Below, piece after piece: positions 8,093 to 16,616 of a DNA stretch of 64,000 bases. The notes under the pieces are model-generated. The model worked only from the letters and a program-made list of their open reading frames with translations. It made no database searches and was not told the DNA's origin. Both the position numbers and the translations under genes were made by a program. The stretch spans positions 1,054,001 to 1,118,000 of the forward strand of contig CBDDKR010000001.1 in assembly GCA_965230345.1 (NCBI GenBank), in the 5' to 3' direction. Source of the stretch: JADKBO01 sp965230345 (GTDB lineage: Bacteria; Bacteroidota; Bacteroidia; Chitinophagales; Saprospiraceae). Numbering within the stretch: the first letter of the stretch is position 1; every line of letters starts with the position of its first letter.

Positions 8093-8751
8093 TATTCAGT
8101 GATTTTATTGATTTCACAATAATCTACCTTTGTTGTTTCATTAATGTATTCTGGTGATACTGCAAGAAGTTTGGATTTTAGATTGACAAGGGTTTGTTCT
8201 ACACTACTCCGTCTAATTTCCAATACTACCCTTCCTCTATTCTCAAATTCTTTATGAACAATATTTAACTCCAATCCTTTTATGGTATTCATTATATTGC
8301 CCATATGAGCATAATCAAATACCAATTCATATTTTTCTCCAACTATGATTTCGTGGATATCAGCATTGTTAATGGCTTCTTTAACAGATTCTTTATAAGC
8401 ATTTATAAGTCCTGATACACCAAGTTTAACACCACCAAAATACCGTATAACGACAGCTCCTACATTGGTGAGATTATGACTTTTGAGTTGTCCTAAGATA
8501 GGCCTACCAGCAGACCCAGAAGGTTCTCCATCGTCATTTGCTCTAGAAATATCACCCTCTATTCCCAGTCGATAGGCATAACAATGATGTCTTGCTTTGA
8601 AATATTTTTCTTTTAATTGCTGCAATTGGCGGGTAAACTCCTCTTCGGAGTTGGCATTAAAAACATAAGCTATAAATCGACTCCCCTTATCTTTAAATTC
8701 CGCTGATGCTATTTCCTTTAGCGTTAAATAAGTATCTATAACGTGTTCCAT
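8092..8751 (-). CDS. YigZ family protein (IMPACT N-terminal domain)
   Basis: The 219-residue protein matches the YigZ/IMPACT family: DKGSRFIAYVF near the N terminus, HHCYAYRLG, the conserved ANDDGEPSGSAGRPIL loop and VVIRYFGGVKLGVSGL. A C-terminal DUF1949-type ferredoxin-like domain covers about residues 140-205. The bacterial role is not settled; the eukaryotic relative regulates translation via GCN1. It overlaps the upstream transporter gene by 16 bp and coaE by 1 bp, so it is part of a tightly packed operon. Confidence 0.93.
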   Translation of the reverse strand: MEHVIDTYLTLKEIASAEFKDKGSRFIAYVFNANSEEEFTRQLQQLKEKYFKARHHCYAYRLGIEGDISRANDDGEPSGSAGRPILGQLKSHNLTNVGAVVIRYFGGVKLGVSGLINAYKESVKEAINNADIHEIIVGEKYELVFDYAHMGNIMNTIKGLELNIVHKEFENRGRVVLEIRRSSVEQTLVNLKSKLLAVSPEYINETTKVDYCEINKITE

Positions 8752-9614
8752 GCATTTAATATAAATAAAATAATGGCTAGAATCGCTGAGGAAAACCCAA
8801 TAAGTTTTCTTGTTGTTAACCTCTCATTAAAGAATAGTACTCCTGCGATTGCAGCTATGGTTAAAACTCCAACATTATTTGATGGGAACACAACGGATGC
8901 TTCCCACCCTTCGGCTATAACTTTTAACAACAAATAGATTGAAAAGAAATTTGGTATTCCAAGTAGAATTCCAGCAATCATTGATTTAGACGTCCAAGGT
9001 TTCTTGCGTTCATTCTTATTTGTAAATAAGTAACCCAACCCAAAGAACATTGCAAACATGAATAAAGATGATACAAAACCTACATCCGCACCAGGTGCCC
9101 ATTCGTTTACTTCCACCAAGTATAACATGACATCAATCATACAACTTCCAACAAATACAAGTAAGAGTAAAGAAAGTCCTTTTTTTATATCATGTTGGTC
9201 ATCAGATTTACTGAGACTTAATAGAAACAATGAAGCAATGGACAAAGCCAATCCAATCACTTTTATCAACGATAACGAATCATTGAAAAACAATACTGCT
9301 ACAATAACAGGTGCAATCAACGACATTTTTTGAAATAAGGTAGAGATTCCTACTCCGGCTACATTAACGGCGTTTGCGTAGGCATTAAATACGATTATAA
9401 AAAGCAGTCCGAGAAAAAGCGCTATGGGCCACCAATCGGTCTCAAAAACGGAGGCCACTAGATTGTATTGTCCACTAAAAATGGAACCACTTACAACACA
9501 AATAAAGTAGTTTATGATAATAGCTTGAAGGATGTTAACATTAAATTTCCCAAACAATTTGAAAATGACTCCAATTAGACCATTGATCAGTATACACAAC
9601 AATAATATAAGCAT
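8736..9614 (-). CDS. EamA/DMT-family transporter
   Basis: This 292-residue integral membrane protein has about ten hydrophobic helices arranged as two repeats, typical of drug/metabolite (EamA) exporters; the second repeat ends with GVLFFNERLTTRKLIGFSSAILAI, the usual family signature. Substrate is unknown. It begins 15 bp after ribH and overlaps yigZ by 16 bp, so it is co-transcribed with them. Proximity to ribH might suggest a riboflavin-related cargo, but this is only a guess from position. Confidence 0.88.
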   Translation of the reverse strand: MLILLLCILINGLIGVIFKLFGKFNVNILQAIIINYFICVVSGSIFSGQYNLVASVFETDWWPIALFLGLLFIIVFNAYANAVNVAGVGISTLFQKMSLIAPVIVAVLFFNDSLSLIKVIGLALSIASLFLLSLSKSDDQHDIKKGLSLLLLVFVGSCMIDVMLYLVEVNEWAPGADVGFVSSLFMFAMFFGLGYLFTNKNERKKPWTSKSMIAGILLGIPNFFSIYLLLKVIAEGWEASVVFPSNNVGVLTIAAIAGVLFFNERLTTRKLIGFSSAILAIILFILNAWNTL

Positions 9615-9629
9615 AGAATATTATTCTTA

Positions 9630-10148
9630 TTATTGAAAGCCAATGCCTTGATTGGTCATTTTGCATTTATTAGCCAATTCGATCATTTTCATTGCTGTTA
9701 TTGCGGCTTCTACTCCCTTATTGCCATATTTTCCTCCAGCTCGATCCAAAGCTTGTTGTTTGTCATTAGGTGTTAGAACTCCAAAGATCACTGGTTTGCC
9801 CGATGATAATCCTAAATTCATGATACCTTGAGCAACTGCATTATTGATGTATTCATCGTGCATGGTCTCACCCTTAATCACACATCCAATGCAAATAATG
9901 GCATCCAGTTTTTCTTTACCAAACAATAGTCTTGCTCCAACGGGCAATTCATAGGTTCCAGGAACATTGATAGTATGGATCTGGTCGTGTTCTACCCCAT
10001 TTTCTTTCAGAGTTTCTATACATCCATCTCTAAGGGCGAAAGTGATGTCATTATTCCATTCCGATACAACAATGCCAATGGACATATTTCCTCCGTTAGG
10101 AACACTATTAGCATCGTATTCTGAAAGGTTACTTTCTAGGCTCGACAT
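9630..10148 (-). CDS. ribH: 6,7-dimethyl-8-ribityllumazine synthase
   Basis: Condenses 5-amino-6-ribitylaminouracil with 3,4-dihydroxy-2-butanone 4-phosphate, the penultimate step of riboflavin synthesis; the family forms icosahedral or pentameric assemblies. The 172-residue protein shows the substrate-binding SEWN segment, NVPGTYELP, CIGCVIKGETMHDEY with the catalytic His at 97, and FGVLTPND. An N-terminal tail of about 20 residues precedes the core. It follows the TPR gene and its terminator, and leads a coupled operon (EamA, yigZ, coaE). Confidence 0.97.
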   Translation of the reverse strand: MSSLESNLSEYDANSVPNGGNMSIGIVVSEWNNDITFALRDGCIETLKENGVEHDQIHTINVPGTYELPVGARLLFGKEKLDAIICIGCVIKGETMHDEYINNAVAQGIMNLGLSSGKPVIFGVLTPNDKQQALDRAGGKYGNKGVEAAITAMKMIELANKCKMTNQGIGFQ

Positions 10149-10168
10149 AAGAGTTAAGTTTTATAAAT

Positions 10169-10199
10169 AAAAAAGGCTGAGGATATAAACCTCAGCCTT
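10169..10199 (-). terminator. Rho-independent terminator between TPR gene and ribH
   Basis: Stem AAGGCTGAGG/CCTCAGCCTT (10173-10182 with 10190-10199), perfect 10 bp. Read on the minus strand the stem is followed by TTTTTTATTTAT. It sits 23 bp after the TPR gene's stop and separates it from ribH, probably giving partial read-through. Confidence 0.85.
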
Positions 10200-10221
10200 C
10201 AAATATAGATATTCTTTTATT

Positions 10222-10983
10222 CTAGTTCAATCTAGCTATAAATTTTTCTGCTTCAGTTGATTCCAGTGCAGTTGGATATTTGTCTACGATACTCTGGAAA
10301 GTATTTTTGGCTTCTTCCTTATTTCCATTTTTAAATTGTAAATAAGCCAATTTTTTCATGTAATGTGGAGCAGTAAATTCATCACCATTAGCAGATACTG
10401 CTTTTTTGTAATATGACATTGCTTTGTCTAAATCACCCATTTCAGCGTAAGCATCTCCCAATGCTCCTTGTTTCATTGCTGGAGTTACATTGTCATTTGC
10501 AGAATACTGGTCTAAATATTCTATTGCAGATTCATATTTTCCAAGATTCAAGTATGACAAACCAGCATATAATTTAGCTGTATTTCCAGCATTAGTACCA
10601 CTATAACTGTCAATAATATCTAAAAATCCTTCAAAACCTCCACCTGGATTCTCAAGTGCTAATGCAAATGAATCTCTTGCGAATTGAGTCTGTGCTTGTC
10701 TCATCGCTTCAATAGCTGCTTTTTCTTTTGGAGCAATAATCATATACTTATAAACCATGTAACCACCAATCGCCAAAACCAATCCAACTAGAAGTGATAA
10801 AATTAATGTCTGGTTCTTTTCAAAAAAGTCTTGTGCATTTTCCTTGACCTCAACAATATTTATTATTTCCTCATCCACATCAGCATCATTAGCTAAAGGA
10901 GCTCCTGTAGTTGATTCTGATACTCTTCCTTTGTTTCTTCCTCTATTGAATGGATATTTTCCAGTTCTTCTTTTTTGTGTCAT
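10222..10983 (-). CDS. Membrane-anchored tetratricopeptide repeat protein
   Basis: The 253-residue protein has a charged, low-complexity N terminus, an acidic stretch, one transmembrane helix at about residues 63-85 (SLLVGLVLAIGGYMVYKYMI), then TPR-type helices to the C terminus, including GLSYLNLGKYESAIEYL and GDAYAEMGDLDKAMSYYKKA. This layout resembles YfgM-like or BamD-like scaffold proteins with the TPRs outside the cytoplasmic membrane. A TAATTTTG promoter lies about 25 bp upstream and a strong terminator follows it. Confidence 0.88.
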   Translation of the reverse strand: MTQKRRTGKYPFNRGRNKGRVSESTTGAPLANDADVDEEIINIVEVKENAQDFFEKNQTLILSLLVGLVLAIGGYMVYKYMIIAPKEKAAIEAMRQAQTQFARDSFALALENPGGGFEGFLDIIDSYSGTNAGNTAKLYAGLSYLNLGKYESAIEYLDQYSANDNVTPAMKQGALGDAYAEMGDLDKAMSYYKKAVSANGDEFTAPHYMKKLAYLQFKNGNKEEAKNTFQSIVDKYPTALESTEAEKFIARLN

Positions 10984-11008
10984 CTTGGATTTTTTATTTA
11001 AAACGACG

Positions 11009-11016
11009 CAAAATTA
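11009..11016 (-). promoter_or_regulatory. -7 element (TAATTTTG) of the TPR gene
   Basis: Exact TAnnTTTG on the minus strand, 25 bp before the TPR start codon; no clear -33 element. Confidence 0.5.
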
Positions 11017-11120
11017 AATAATTCTTAAATATGTTAGCTTTTTATTACTAGACTTTTTCAAAATAATATGGAATTTTTATTCATTCTCTGTATTATCGCA
11101 ATTAAATAGTAATTGTGCTT

Positions 11121-12329
11121 ATGCGATTTATGTTTGTGTTGGTTCTTCAATTTTTCTTTTTACTTGTCAATGGGCAATCTCAAGATTCTATCAATATTTT
11201 GTTTTCAAAGGATTTAAAGAGTTTCGAAGTGTTATCGGAATTTAAGAGTGTTCTAGATGATGTTGACATAGTTGCCTTAGGGGAAAATACGCACGGCCTT
11301 GGAGACGTCTTTAGTGCTAAGGTTCAACTGGTTAAATTTCTTTACGAAGAATTAAACTTTGATCTTATTCTGTTCGAATCAGGATTTGGAGATGCAGCTT
11401 TGATAGACAATCATAAAGAATATCTTAGTGCGGATCAATATACTTCATCATTTAGTTCAAATTATTATTATAACTCAGAAGAGTTAAGGCAATTGATGGA
11501 GTATAATCAAAGACTTGAATACCCTTTGACCATTTTAGGTTTTGATTGTCAACCACAGCAAAACTATTTTAAAACTAAATTGTACGAAACCATTTCAAAC
11601 ATTGATACTAACCTAACCAAGGTCATCGTAGAGAAATTTGGAGGATTTAACCAATTATATCAATACGAATATAATAAGGATACAATTGGTTTTAATGCAA
11701 CAATTAAATCATTCGTAGATGCATTAAATGTAAGTGAGGATGTTATCTCATCTTATGATCTTTCCGAGTTGAAGATTTCATTAAAAGAGAAAGAATTGAT
11801 CTTGAAAACCATCGATATATTCCGATCGACGTATAGGAATTTGAGTATTGGAGAATTAATGGGGTGGCCAATATCTGCTGATATAAGGGATGAAGCAATG
11901 TACAATACTTTTGAATGGATTAAAAGTAAGTATCCGGATAAGAAAATCATTATTTGGGCTCAGAATAGTCATATAGAGAATAGAACAAAGCCTGGTTATC
12001 AAGTGAAATGGATGGGGCATTACATCAAAGAGAAATATAAGAAAAGTTACTATTCTTTGGGGGTTTCGGTATATAGTGGCAGCGATCTGAGGTATCAAGG
12101 TATTGTTGATTTTGAACACAATGATTCAAATTATATTGCTTATCATTTGAATACTTACAATAAGAAAGCCTTCGTTCTAGATTTGAGAAATAATAAAGAG
12201 GAAGATTTCACAAATGAGTTGTTGATGGGAATGGAGAATGGGGGCAGTACGGCGGAATTTATAGCGAAAGATAGATTTGATGGAATACTTTTTCTGAGAA
12301 ATAGCGATGTACCTGAACTCTTGAAATAA
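11121..12329 (+). CDS. Erythromycin esterase-like hydrolase, secreted
   Basis: The ATG at 11121 is preferred over a GTG two codons earlier because it starts a clean signal peptide (MRFMFVLVLQFFFLLVNGQ). The roughly 402-residue protein carries the EreA/succinoglycan-biosynthesis esterase signatures: IVALGENTHG near residue 55, LILFESGFGD, and WAQNSHIEN. In true Ere enzymes these residues bind metal or activate water to open the macrolide lactone. Most genomic homologues are not resistance factors, and the secreted location argues against cytoplasmic antibiotic inactivation; the natural ester substrate is unknown. Confidence 0.85.
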   Translation: MRFMFVLVLQFFFLLVNGQSQDSINILFSKDLKSFEVLSEFKSVLDDVDIVALGENTHGLGDVFSAKVQLVKFLYEELNFDLILFESGFGDAALIDNHKEYLSADQYTSSFSSNYYYNSEELRQLMEYNQRLEYPLTILGFDCQPQQNYFKTKLYETISNIDTNLTKVIVEKFGGFNQLYQYEYNKDTIGFNATIKSFVDALNVSEDVISSYDLSELKISLKEKELILKTIDIFRSTYRNLSIGELMGWPISADIRDEAMYNTFEWIKSKYPDKKIIIWAQNSHIENRTKPGYQVKWMGHYIKEKYKKSYYSLGVSVYSGSDLRYQGIVDFEHNDSNYIAYHLNTYNKKAFVLDLRNNKEEDFTNELLMGMENGGSTAEFIAKDRFDGILFLRNSDVPELLK

Positions 12330-12378
12330 GATCAATTCGAGAAGTCTCGAATACAATTGTCTGATAAGAATATGTTTA

Positions 12379-12825
12379 ATGAATAAATTATTGATTCTAG
12401 GTGTTATGATAGGGATGTTATCTGCTTGCTCTTCAAATAAAAGCATTCCTAAAAAAGAAATAGGTAGTCAAAATATTGGTTTGGTTAATTTTCAAGATAA
12501 AGTTCTACTATCAGAAGTCTTGGATTTAGCCAAGAAAAAAGAAAAGCTTATTTATATTGATTTTGGAGCTGATTGGTGCATGCCTTGTCAAATAATGAAG
12601 AGTGATGTTTATACTCAAGCAGAAGTGGGTGAATTGTTCAATAGATCTTTTATCAATTATAACGTAGATGTTGAAAAAGGTGAAGGACCTGATTTGAAAT
12701 TTATCTATGAAATAAACGAACTCCCTACATTGTTGATTCTTGATGAAAAAGGACGAGTCTTGAAAAGGCATCAAGGTGGAATATCTAGCAGTGGTTTAAT
12801 CAGATTTGGTCAATCCGTTTTGTGA
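12379..12825 (+). CDS. Thioredoxin-fold lipoprotein
   Basis: The 148-residue protein has a lipoprotein signal peptide with Cys17 in the lipobox LSAC, followed by a thioredoxin domain with DFGADWCMPC (redox Cys67 and Cys70) and the cis-Pro loop NELPTLLIL. It resembles thiol:disulfide interchange proteins of the DsbD C-terminal/Thioredoxin_7 type that reduce or oxidise envelope proteins. It lies 50 bp after the erythromycin-esterase-like gene and 73 bp before hemA, which has its own promoter. Confidence 0.9.
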   Translation: MNKLLILGVMIGMLSACSSNKSIPKKEIGSQNIGLVNFQDKVLLSEVLDLAKKKEKLIYIDFGADWCMPCQIMKSDVYTQAEVGELFNRSFINYNVDVEKGEGPDLKFIYEINELPTLLILDEKGRVLKRHQGGISSSGLIRFGQSVL

Positions 12826-12865
12826 TTTTGACAATCTTTTGACGAACCTTCTTGTGGAATTATTT

Positions 12866-12873
12866 TACCTTTG
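12866..12873 (+). promoter_or_regulatory. -7 element of hemA promoter (TACCTTTG)
   Basis: Exact TAnnTTTG 25 bp before the hemA ATG. A TTTG at 12838-12841 (24-bp spacing) could act as the -33 element. A purine-rich AGAAGGGAGG at 12881-12890 gives hemA an unusually strong Shine-Dalgarno sequence for this phylum. Confidence 0.6.
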
Positions 12874-12898
12874 CCGCCTTAGAAGGGAGGACAACTAA

Positions 12899-14113
12899 AT
12901 GATAAATTATTATAAAATAATTACATCTAATCATTCTTTGACGGATGTTTCGAATCTAGGTCAATTAATGTTGGATCCAGATCATCTTCAGCATAAATTG
13001 ACAGAAATCAAGCGTCGCAATAATGTTGATGAGATACTGTATCTATCAACCTGTAATCGTGTAATCTATCTATTGTATACCAAGGAATCATTGGATAAGC
13101 AATATTTAACCTCATTATTGCAGAATATAGTGGGTGATGGAGTTGATACCGAAACTATATTCCCATTATTGGCAGTTTACGAAGGATTGGAAGCCATTAA
13201 CCATATTCTAGAGGTTGCTGGATCTATAGATTCTATGGTTGTTGGAGAGAGAGAAATATTTAGACAGTTTAGAAATGCATATGACGAATGTAATGCATTA
13301 GGATGTACAGGGGATAACCTAAGATTACTACAGAAAAAAGTTGTACAAGTATCCAAGAAGATACATACCAATACACGGATTGGTGAAAAACCATTGTCAA
13401 TAGCAGCTCTTGCAATGGGTAGTATCTTGAATGAGAATAAAAGAAAAGATAATCAAATTATATTTATAGGTGCTGGAGAGACGAATCGATTGTTGGGAAA
13501 ATTGCTTCTTCCAAAAGCCATTGGAAAATACACTGTCTTTAATAGGTCTGAAGAAAATGGTAAGAGACTTGCTCAGTTTATGGCAGGAAATTTCCATTCA
13601 TTAAATCAGTTTTGTGATTTTAAAGGTACTGCCGATATAATTATTGTTTGTACATCAAGTACAAATCCCGTTTTGAACATTAATGAGTATAAAGCACTCA
13701 AGAATAAGTCGAGAACTGCCACCTTAATCGTCGACTTAAGTGTTCCTAACAATGTGTCTAGTGAAGTTTCTTGTTTGGATGATGTGAAATATATATCGAT
13801 TGAAGACTTGAAGGAATTGGCTAAGAAAAACCTTGAACATCGCAAGAAAGAAATCTATTTGGCCAAGGAAATTATAGGTACTGCTCTTAAAGAATTTTAC
13901 AATACATATAATGAGCGGAAATTAGAAATTGCTCTTTCAAAAATTCCTCAACAAATCAAAGAAGTAAAAGAAAAAGCCATCAATGAAGTCTACAAAAATC
14001 AGATAGATTCTCTTGATCAGGACTCCAAGTCTATTGTATTAGAAATTCTAGGTTATATGGAAAAAAAATGTGTATCCATTCCGATGAAGGCAGCTAAGGA
14101 AAACTTGCTCTAG
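12899..14113 (+). CDS. hemA: Glutamyl-tRNA reductase
   Basis: Reduces glutamyl-tRNA with NADPH to glutamate-1-semialdehyde, the committed step of tetrapyrrole synthesis by the C5 pathway. The 404-residue protein contains the catalytic Cys52 in LSTCNR, the GSIDSMVVGEREI substrate segment, a Rossmann motif IGAGETNRLLG around residues 190-200, and a C-terminal dimerisation region. The next enzyme of the route, hemL, is in the same window at 44.5 kb, not adjacent. Confidence 0.96.
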   Translation: MINYYKIITSNHSLTDVSNLGQLMLDPDHLQHKLTEIKRRNNVDEILYLSTCNRVIYLLYTKESLDKQYLTSLLQNIVGDGVDTETIFPLLAVYEGLEAINHILEVAGSIDSMVVGEREIFRQFRNAYDECNALGCTGDNLRLLQKKVVQVSKKIHTNTRIGEKPLSIAALAMGSILNENKRKDNQIIFIGAGETNRLLGKLLLPKAIGKYTVFNRSEENGKRLAQFMAGNFHSLNQFCDFKGTADIIIVCTSSTNPVLNINEYKALKNKSRTATLIVDLSVPNNVSSEVSCLDDVKYISIEDLKELAKKNLEHRKKEIYLAKEIIGTALKEFYNTYNERKLEIALSKIPQQIKEVKEKAINEVYKNQIDSLDQDSKSIVLEILGYMEKKCVSIPMKAAKENLL

Positions 14114-14128
14114 CTGCATTCATAATTG

Positions 14129-14569
14129 TCACATATTCTTGACTGTATTTCGATCAGTTATAACGTCTTTTAATTCTTTTATAGCCTGATACTCGTGAGG
14201 TAGGACTTTCTTAAAGCATTCTTTGGCAGCAATAAATGCCCCTTTTTCGGATCCAGGTAATCTTTCTGAAAGTATTTTTTTGGCTAGTTTCATATCGTGT
14301 TTCAACATTCCTCGTATAGAAGGAATGTCATGCCAATCACCCTCAATAGCGAGTGTTTTTAGAGTCTTTCCATCTGGTGTAACGACTTCATCCAAGTCAA
14401 TAGCCTCTCTACCAAGATCTTTCCACTTATTCTTGAATTCATCCCCTACTCCCTCTGGTAGATTCCAAACATCAAGATCTTTGTCAAGGTCATTATTTAT
14501 TAAAAATATCTCTAACCCGGTTTCATGAATTCTATAGATCATTAATCTAGCAAAATCAATTACACCCAT
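14129..14569 (-). CDS. Conserved hypothetical protein, possibly Nudix-like
   Basis: The 146-residue cytoplasmic protein begins VIDFARLMIYRIHETGLEIFLIN...WNLPEG, which resembles the first strands of a Nudix fold, but the diagnostic Nudix box (GX5EX7REUXEEXGU) is absent, so hydrolase activity is doubtful. The C-terminal half is helical and charged. A TATCTTTG promoter lies 36 bp upstream. It converges with hemA, 15 bp apart. Function unknown. Confidence 0.7.
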   Translation of the reverse strand: MGVIDFARLMIYRIHETGLEIFLINNDLDKDLDVWNLPEGVGDEFKNKWKDLGREAIDLDEVVTPDGKTLKTLAIEGDWHDIPSIRGMLKHDMKLAKKILSERLPGSEKGAFIAAKECFKKVLPHEYQAIKELKDVITDRNTVKNM

Positions 14570-14604
14570 AATTATTAATCTAGTTCTAAAAGTATTCGAT
14601 GTTT

Positions 14605-14612
14605 CAAAGATA
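14605..14612 (-). promoter_or_regulatory. -7 element (TATCTTTG) of the Nudix-like gene
   Basis: Exact TAnnTTTG on the minus strand, 36 bp before the start codon of the gene ending at 14129. Confidence 0.5.
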
Positions 14613-14970
14613 GGTTAAATTATGAATTCCTTATGCTTTAAGGCTGCTATTAACGAAGTGTTTAAACTATGAATGGTTTGTATTCATCCATTTAGATGGG
14701 TAATATGAATTCTATGTTGAAGATGCTATGACATGTTTTTATTAGTTTGAAAGACCTTCTATGTTGTTGATAATTAATTGAATAGAGCGTATTTTTTAGG
14801 ACTATCTTACTTTAAAGATCTAATTATGTCGCTTTACGAAGCGAAATTTTTAATCCAACAGTGAGTTAATTTTTCATGCGAAATAATCATATTATATTTT
14901 TATTGATATTTAGAGGTCTGACTTGAAAAAGATTGTCATCGAAAATTTCTTTATTTTTTTTAATATTTTA

Positions 14971-15002
14971 TTTGATTCTTTAAGTTTTACTTTCTATCTT
15001 TG
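14971..15002 (+). promoter_or_regulatory. rpsT promoter (TTTG / TATCTTTG)
   Basis: A -33 TTTG at 14971-14974 and a -7 TATCTTTG at 14995-15002 with 20-bp spacing, both textbook for the Bacteroidota major sigma factor, 26 bp before the rpsT start. Confidence 0.8.
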
Positions 15003-15028
15003 CACCTCGAAAAATAAAATAAGAGAAA

Positions 15029-15280
15029 ATGGCAAATCATCAGTCATCAAAAAAGAGAATTAGACAAGACGCGGTTAAAAGACTAAGAAATAGATATTAC
15101 AAAAAATCTGCAAGAACAGCTATTGCTAAATTAAGAGAAATGACAGATAAATCTGAAGCTCAGGCTTATTTGCCAAAAGTAATATCTATGATAGATAAAT
15201 TAGCGAAGAAAAACACTTGGCATAAAAACAAAGCTTCTAACTTGAAGAGTAAGTTAATGAAGCATGTAGCTAAGTTGTAA
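15029..15280 (+). CDS. rpsT: 30S ribosomal protein S20
   Basis: An 83-residue basic protein with the S20 hallmark start MANHQSSKKRIRQ, RLRNRYYKKSARTAIAKL, and the Lys-rich C terminus WHKNKASNLKSKLMKHVAKL. It binds 16S rRNA helices early in 30S assembly. It is a monocistronic gene bounded by its own promoter and terminator. Confidence 0.97.
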   Translation: MANHQSSKKRIRQDAVKRLRNRYYKKSARTAIAKLREMTDKSEAQAYLPKVISMIDKLAKKNTWHKNKASNLKSKLMKHVAKL

Positions 15281-15302
15281 TAATTACGATTTACGAGTAT
15301 TC

Positions 15303-15336
15303 AAAGGTGATAATTCCAAAATTATCACCTTTTTTT
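15303..15336 (+). terminator. rpsT terminator
   Basis: Perfect 13-bp stem AAAGGTGATAATT/AATTATCACCTTT (15303-15315 with 15320-15332) with a 4-nt loop and following T-run. Confidence 0.9.
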
Positions 15337-15358
15337 GTGGAACAAAATGTATTAAGTG

Positions 15359-16612
15359 ATGGCAACTCCTCTAGCTGAAAGAATGCGTCCTAAATCTCTT
15401 GAAGGATATATCGGTCAAAATCATTTGGTAGGTCCAGACGCTATTTTACGCAAAGCAATCTTGTCTGGAACAATCCCTTCGTTTATTCTTTGGGGACCTC
15501 CAGGTGTGGGAAAGACAACTTTAGCCAAGCTTATTGCCCATACCTTAGAACGTCCATTCATAACATTATCAGCGATTAATAGTGGAGTCAAAGATATTCG
15601 TGAAGCTATCGATAAGGCTAAAAGACAAAAATTCTTTGATACGCCCAACCCTATTCTATTTATTGATGAGATACATCGTTTTAGCAAGTCGCAACAAGAT
15701 TCATTGCTAGGTGCAGTAGAAGATGGTACCATTACCTTAATTGGCGCAACTACCGAGAATCCATCTTTTGAAATCATTAATGCTTTGCTTTCGAGATGTC
15801 AAGTATATACATTGGAGACACTGAATAAGGAAGAACTGATTCAGCTTATTGATGGTGCTATATCCAAAGACGAAATACTTGTTAAGAAGAACATCAGTAT
15901 TGAAGCATACGATTCCATCATTGCATTGTCAGGAGGTGATGGTAGGAAACTCCTAAATATTCTTGAAATTGTTGTAAATCAATTTTCACCAGGACAAGCG
16001 ATTGTAATTAATAATGAGGTCGTTGATAAAATTATTCATAATAATATCAATCTTTTTGATAAAGGTGGTGATATGCATTATGACACGATTTCAGCTTTCA
16101 TTAAATCAATAAGAGGCTCTGATGTTGATGCTACACTTTATTATCTATCTAAAATGTTGGTCAGTGGTGAAGATCCGATGTTCATATGTAGACGAATGAT
16201 TATTTCTGCTTCAGAGGATATTGGTTTGGCCAATCCTAATGCTCTATTGTTGGCAAACAATTGTTACGACGCAACCCATAAAATTGGAATGCCTGAAGGA
16301 AGAATCGTTATGTCTCAAACAGCAATATACCTTGCTAGTTCACCAAAGTCTAATTCTGCCTATTTAGCAATTAACAAAGGCATGGAATATTTAAAAAGAA
16401 ACCCCAATCAAACGATTCCGTTGCATGTTAGAAATGCACCAACGACTCTAATGAAAGAGCTTAATTACGGTGCTGAATACAAGTACCCTCATGATTATCC
16501 CAACCATTTTGTAAATCAAACTTACTTACCTGAAGAAGCTAAGACGGTTCAGTTTTATACTCCATGTGACAATGTCAGCGAACAAAAACTAAACAAGAGT
16601 AGACCTAAATAA
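15359..16612 (+). CDS. rarA: Replication-associated recombination protein A (RarA/MgsA AAA+ ATPase)
   Basis: RarA is a clamp-loader-like AAA+ ATPase acting at stalled replication forks. The ATG at 15359 is chosen over the overlapping GTG at 15356. The 417-residue protein has RMRPKSLEGYIGQNHLVG at the start, Walker A GPPGVGKTT (residues 46-54), Walker B FIDEIHRF (101-108), sensor ATTENPSFEI, and the C-terminal tetramerisation domain with RRMIISASEDIGLANPNAL. It follows the rpsT terminator and converges with the lipase-like gene 4 bp away. Confidence 0.96.
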   Translation: MATPLAERMRPKSLEGYIGQNHLVGPDAILRKAILSGTIPSFILWGPPGVGKTTLAKLIAHTLERPFITLSAINSGVKDIREAIDKAKRQKFFDTPNPILFIDEIHRFSKSQQDSLLGAVEDGTITLIGATTENPSFEIINALLSRCQVYTLETLNKEELIQLIDGAISKDEILVKKNISIEAYDSIIALSGGDGRKLLNILEIVVNQFSPGQAIVINNEVVDKIIHNNINLFDKGGDMHYDTISAFIKSIRGSDVDATLYYLSKMLVSGEDPMFICRRMIISASEDIGLANPNALLLANNCYDATHKIGMPEGRIVMSQTAIYLASSPKSNSAYLAINKGMEYLKRNPNQTIPLHVRNAPTTLMKELNYGAEYKYPHDYPNHFVNQTYLPEEAKTVQFYTPCDNVSEQKLNKSRPK

Positions 16613-16616
16613 TGTT

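Larger units (their letters stand above)
14570..15028. other. 459-bp intergenic region between a hypothetical gene and rpsT
   Basis: It contains the divergent promoters described separately and a 6-bp hairpin TCGCTT/AAGCGA with a UACG loop (14829-14844) followed by AATTTTT, which could terminate a short plus-strand transcript. Otherwise AT-rich sequence with nothing recognised. Confidence 0.5.

Noticed and set aside
14829..14850. Terminator-like hairpin TCGCTT-TACG-AAGCGA in the rpsT upstream region
   Set aside because: Six pairs and an interrupted U-tract, with no gene or promoter upstream on that strand; kept only as a note in the intergenic entry.
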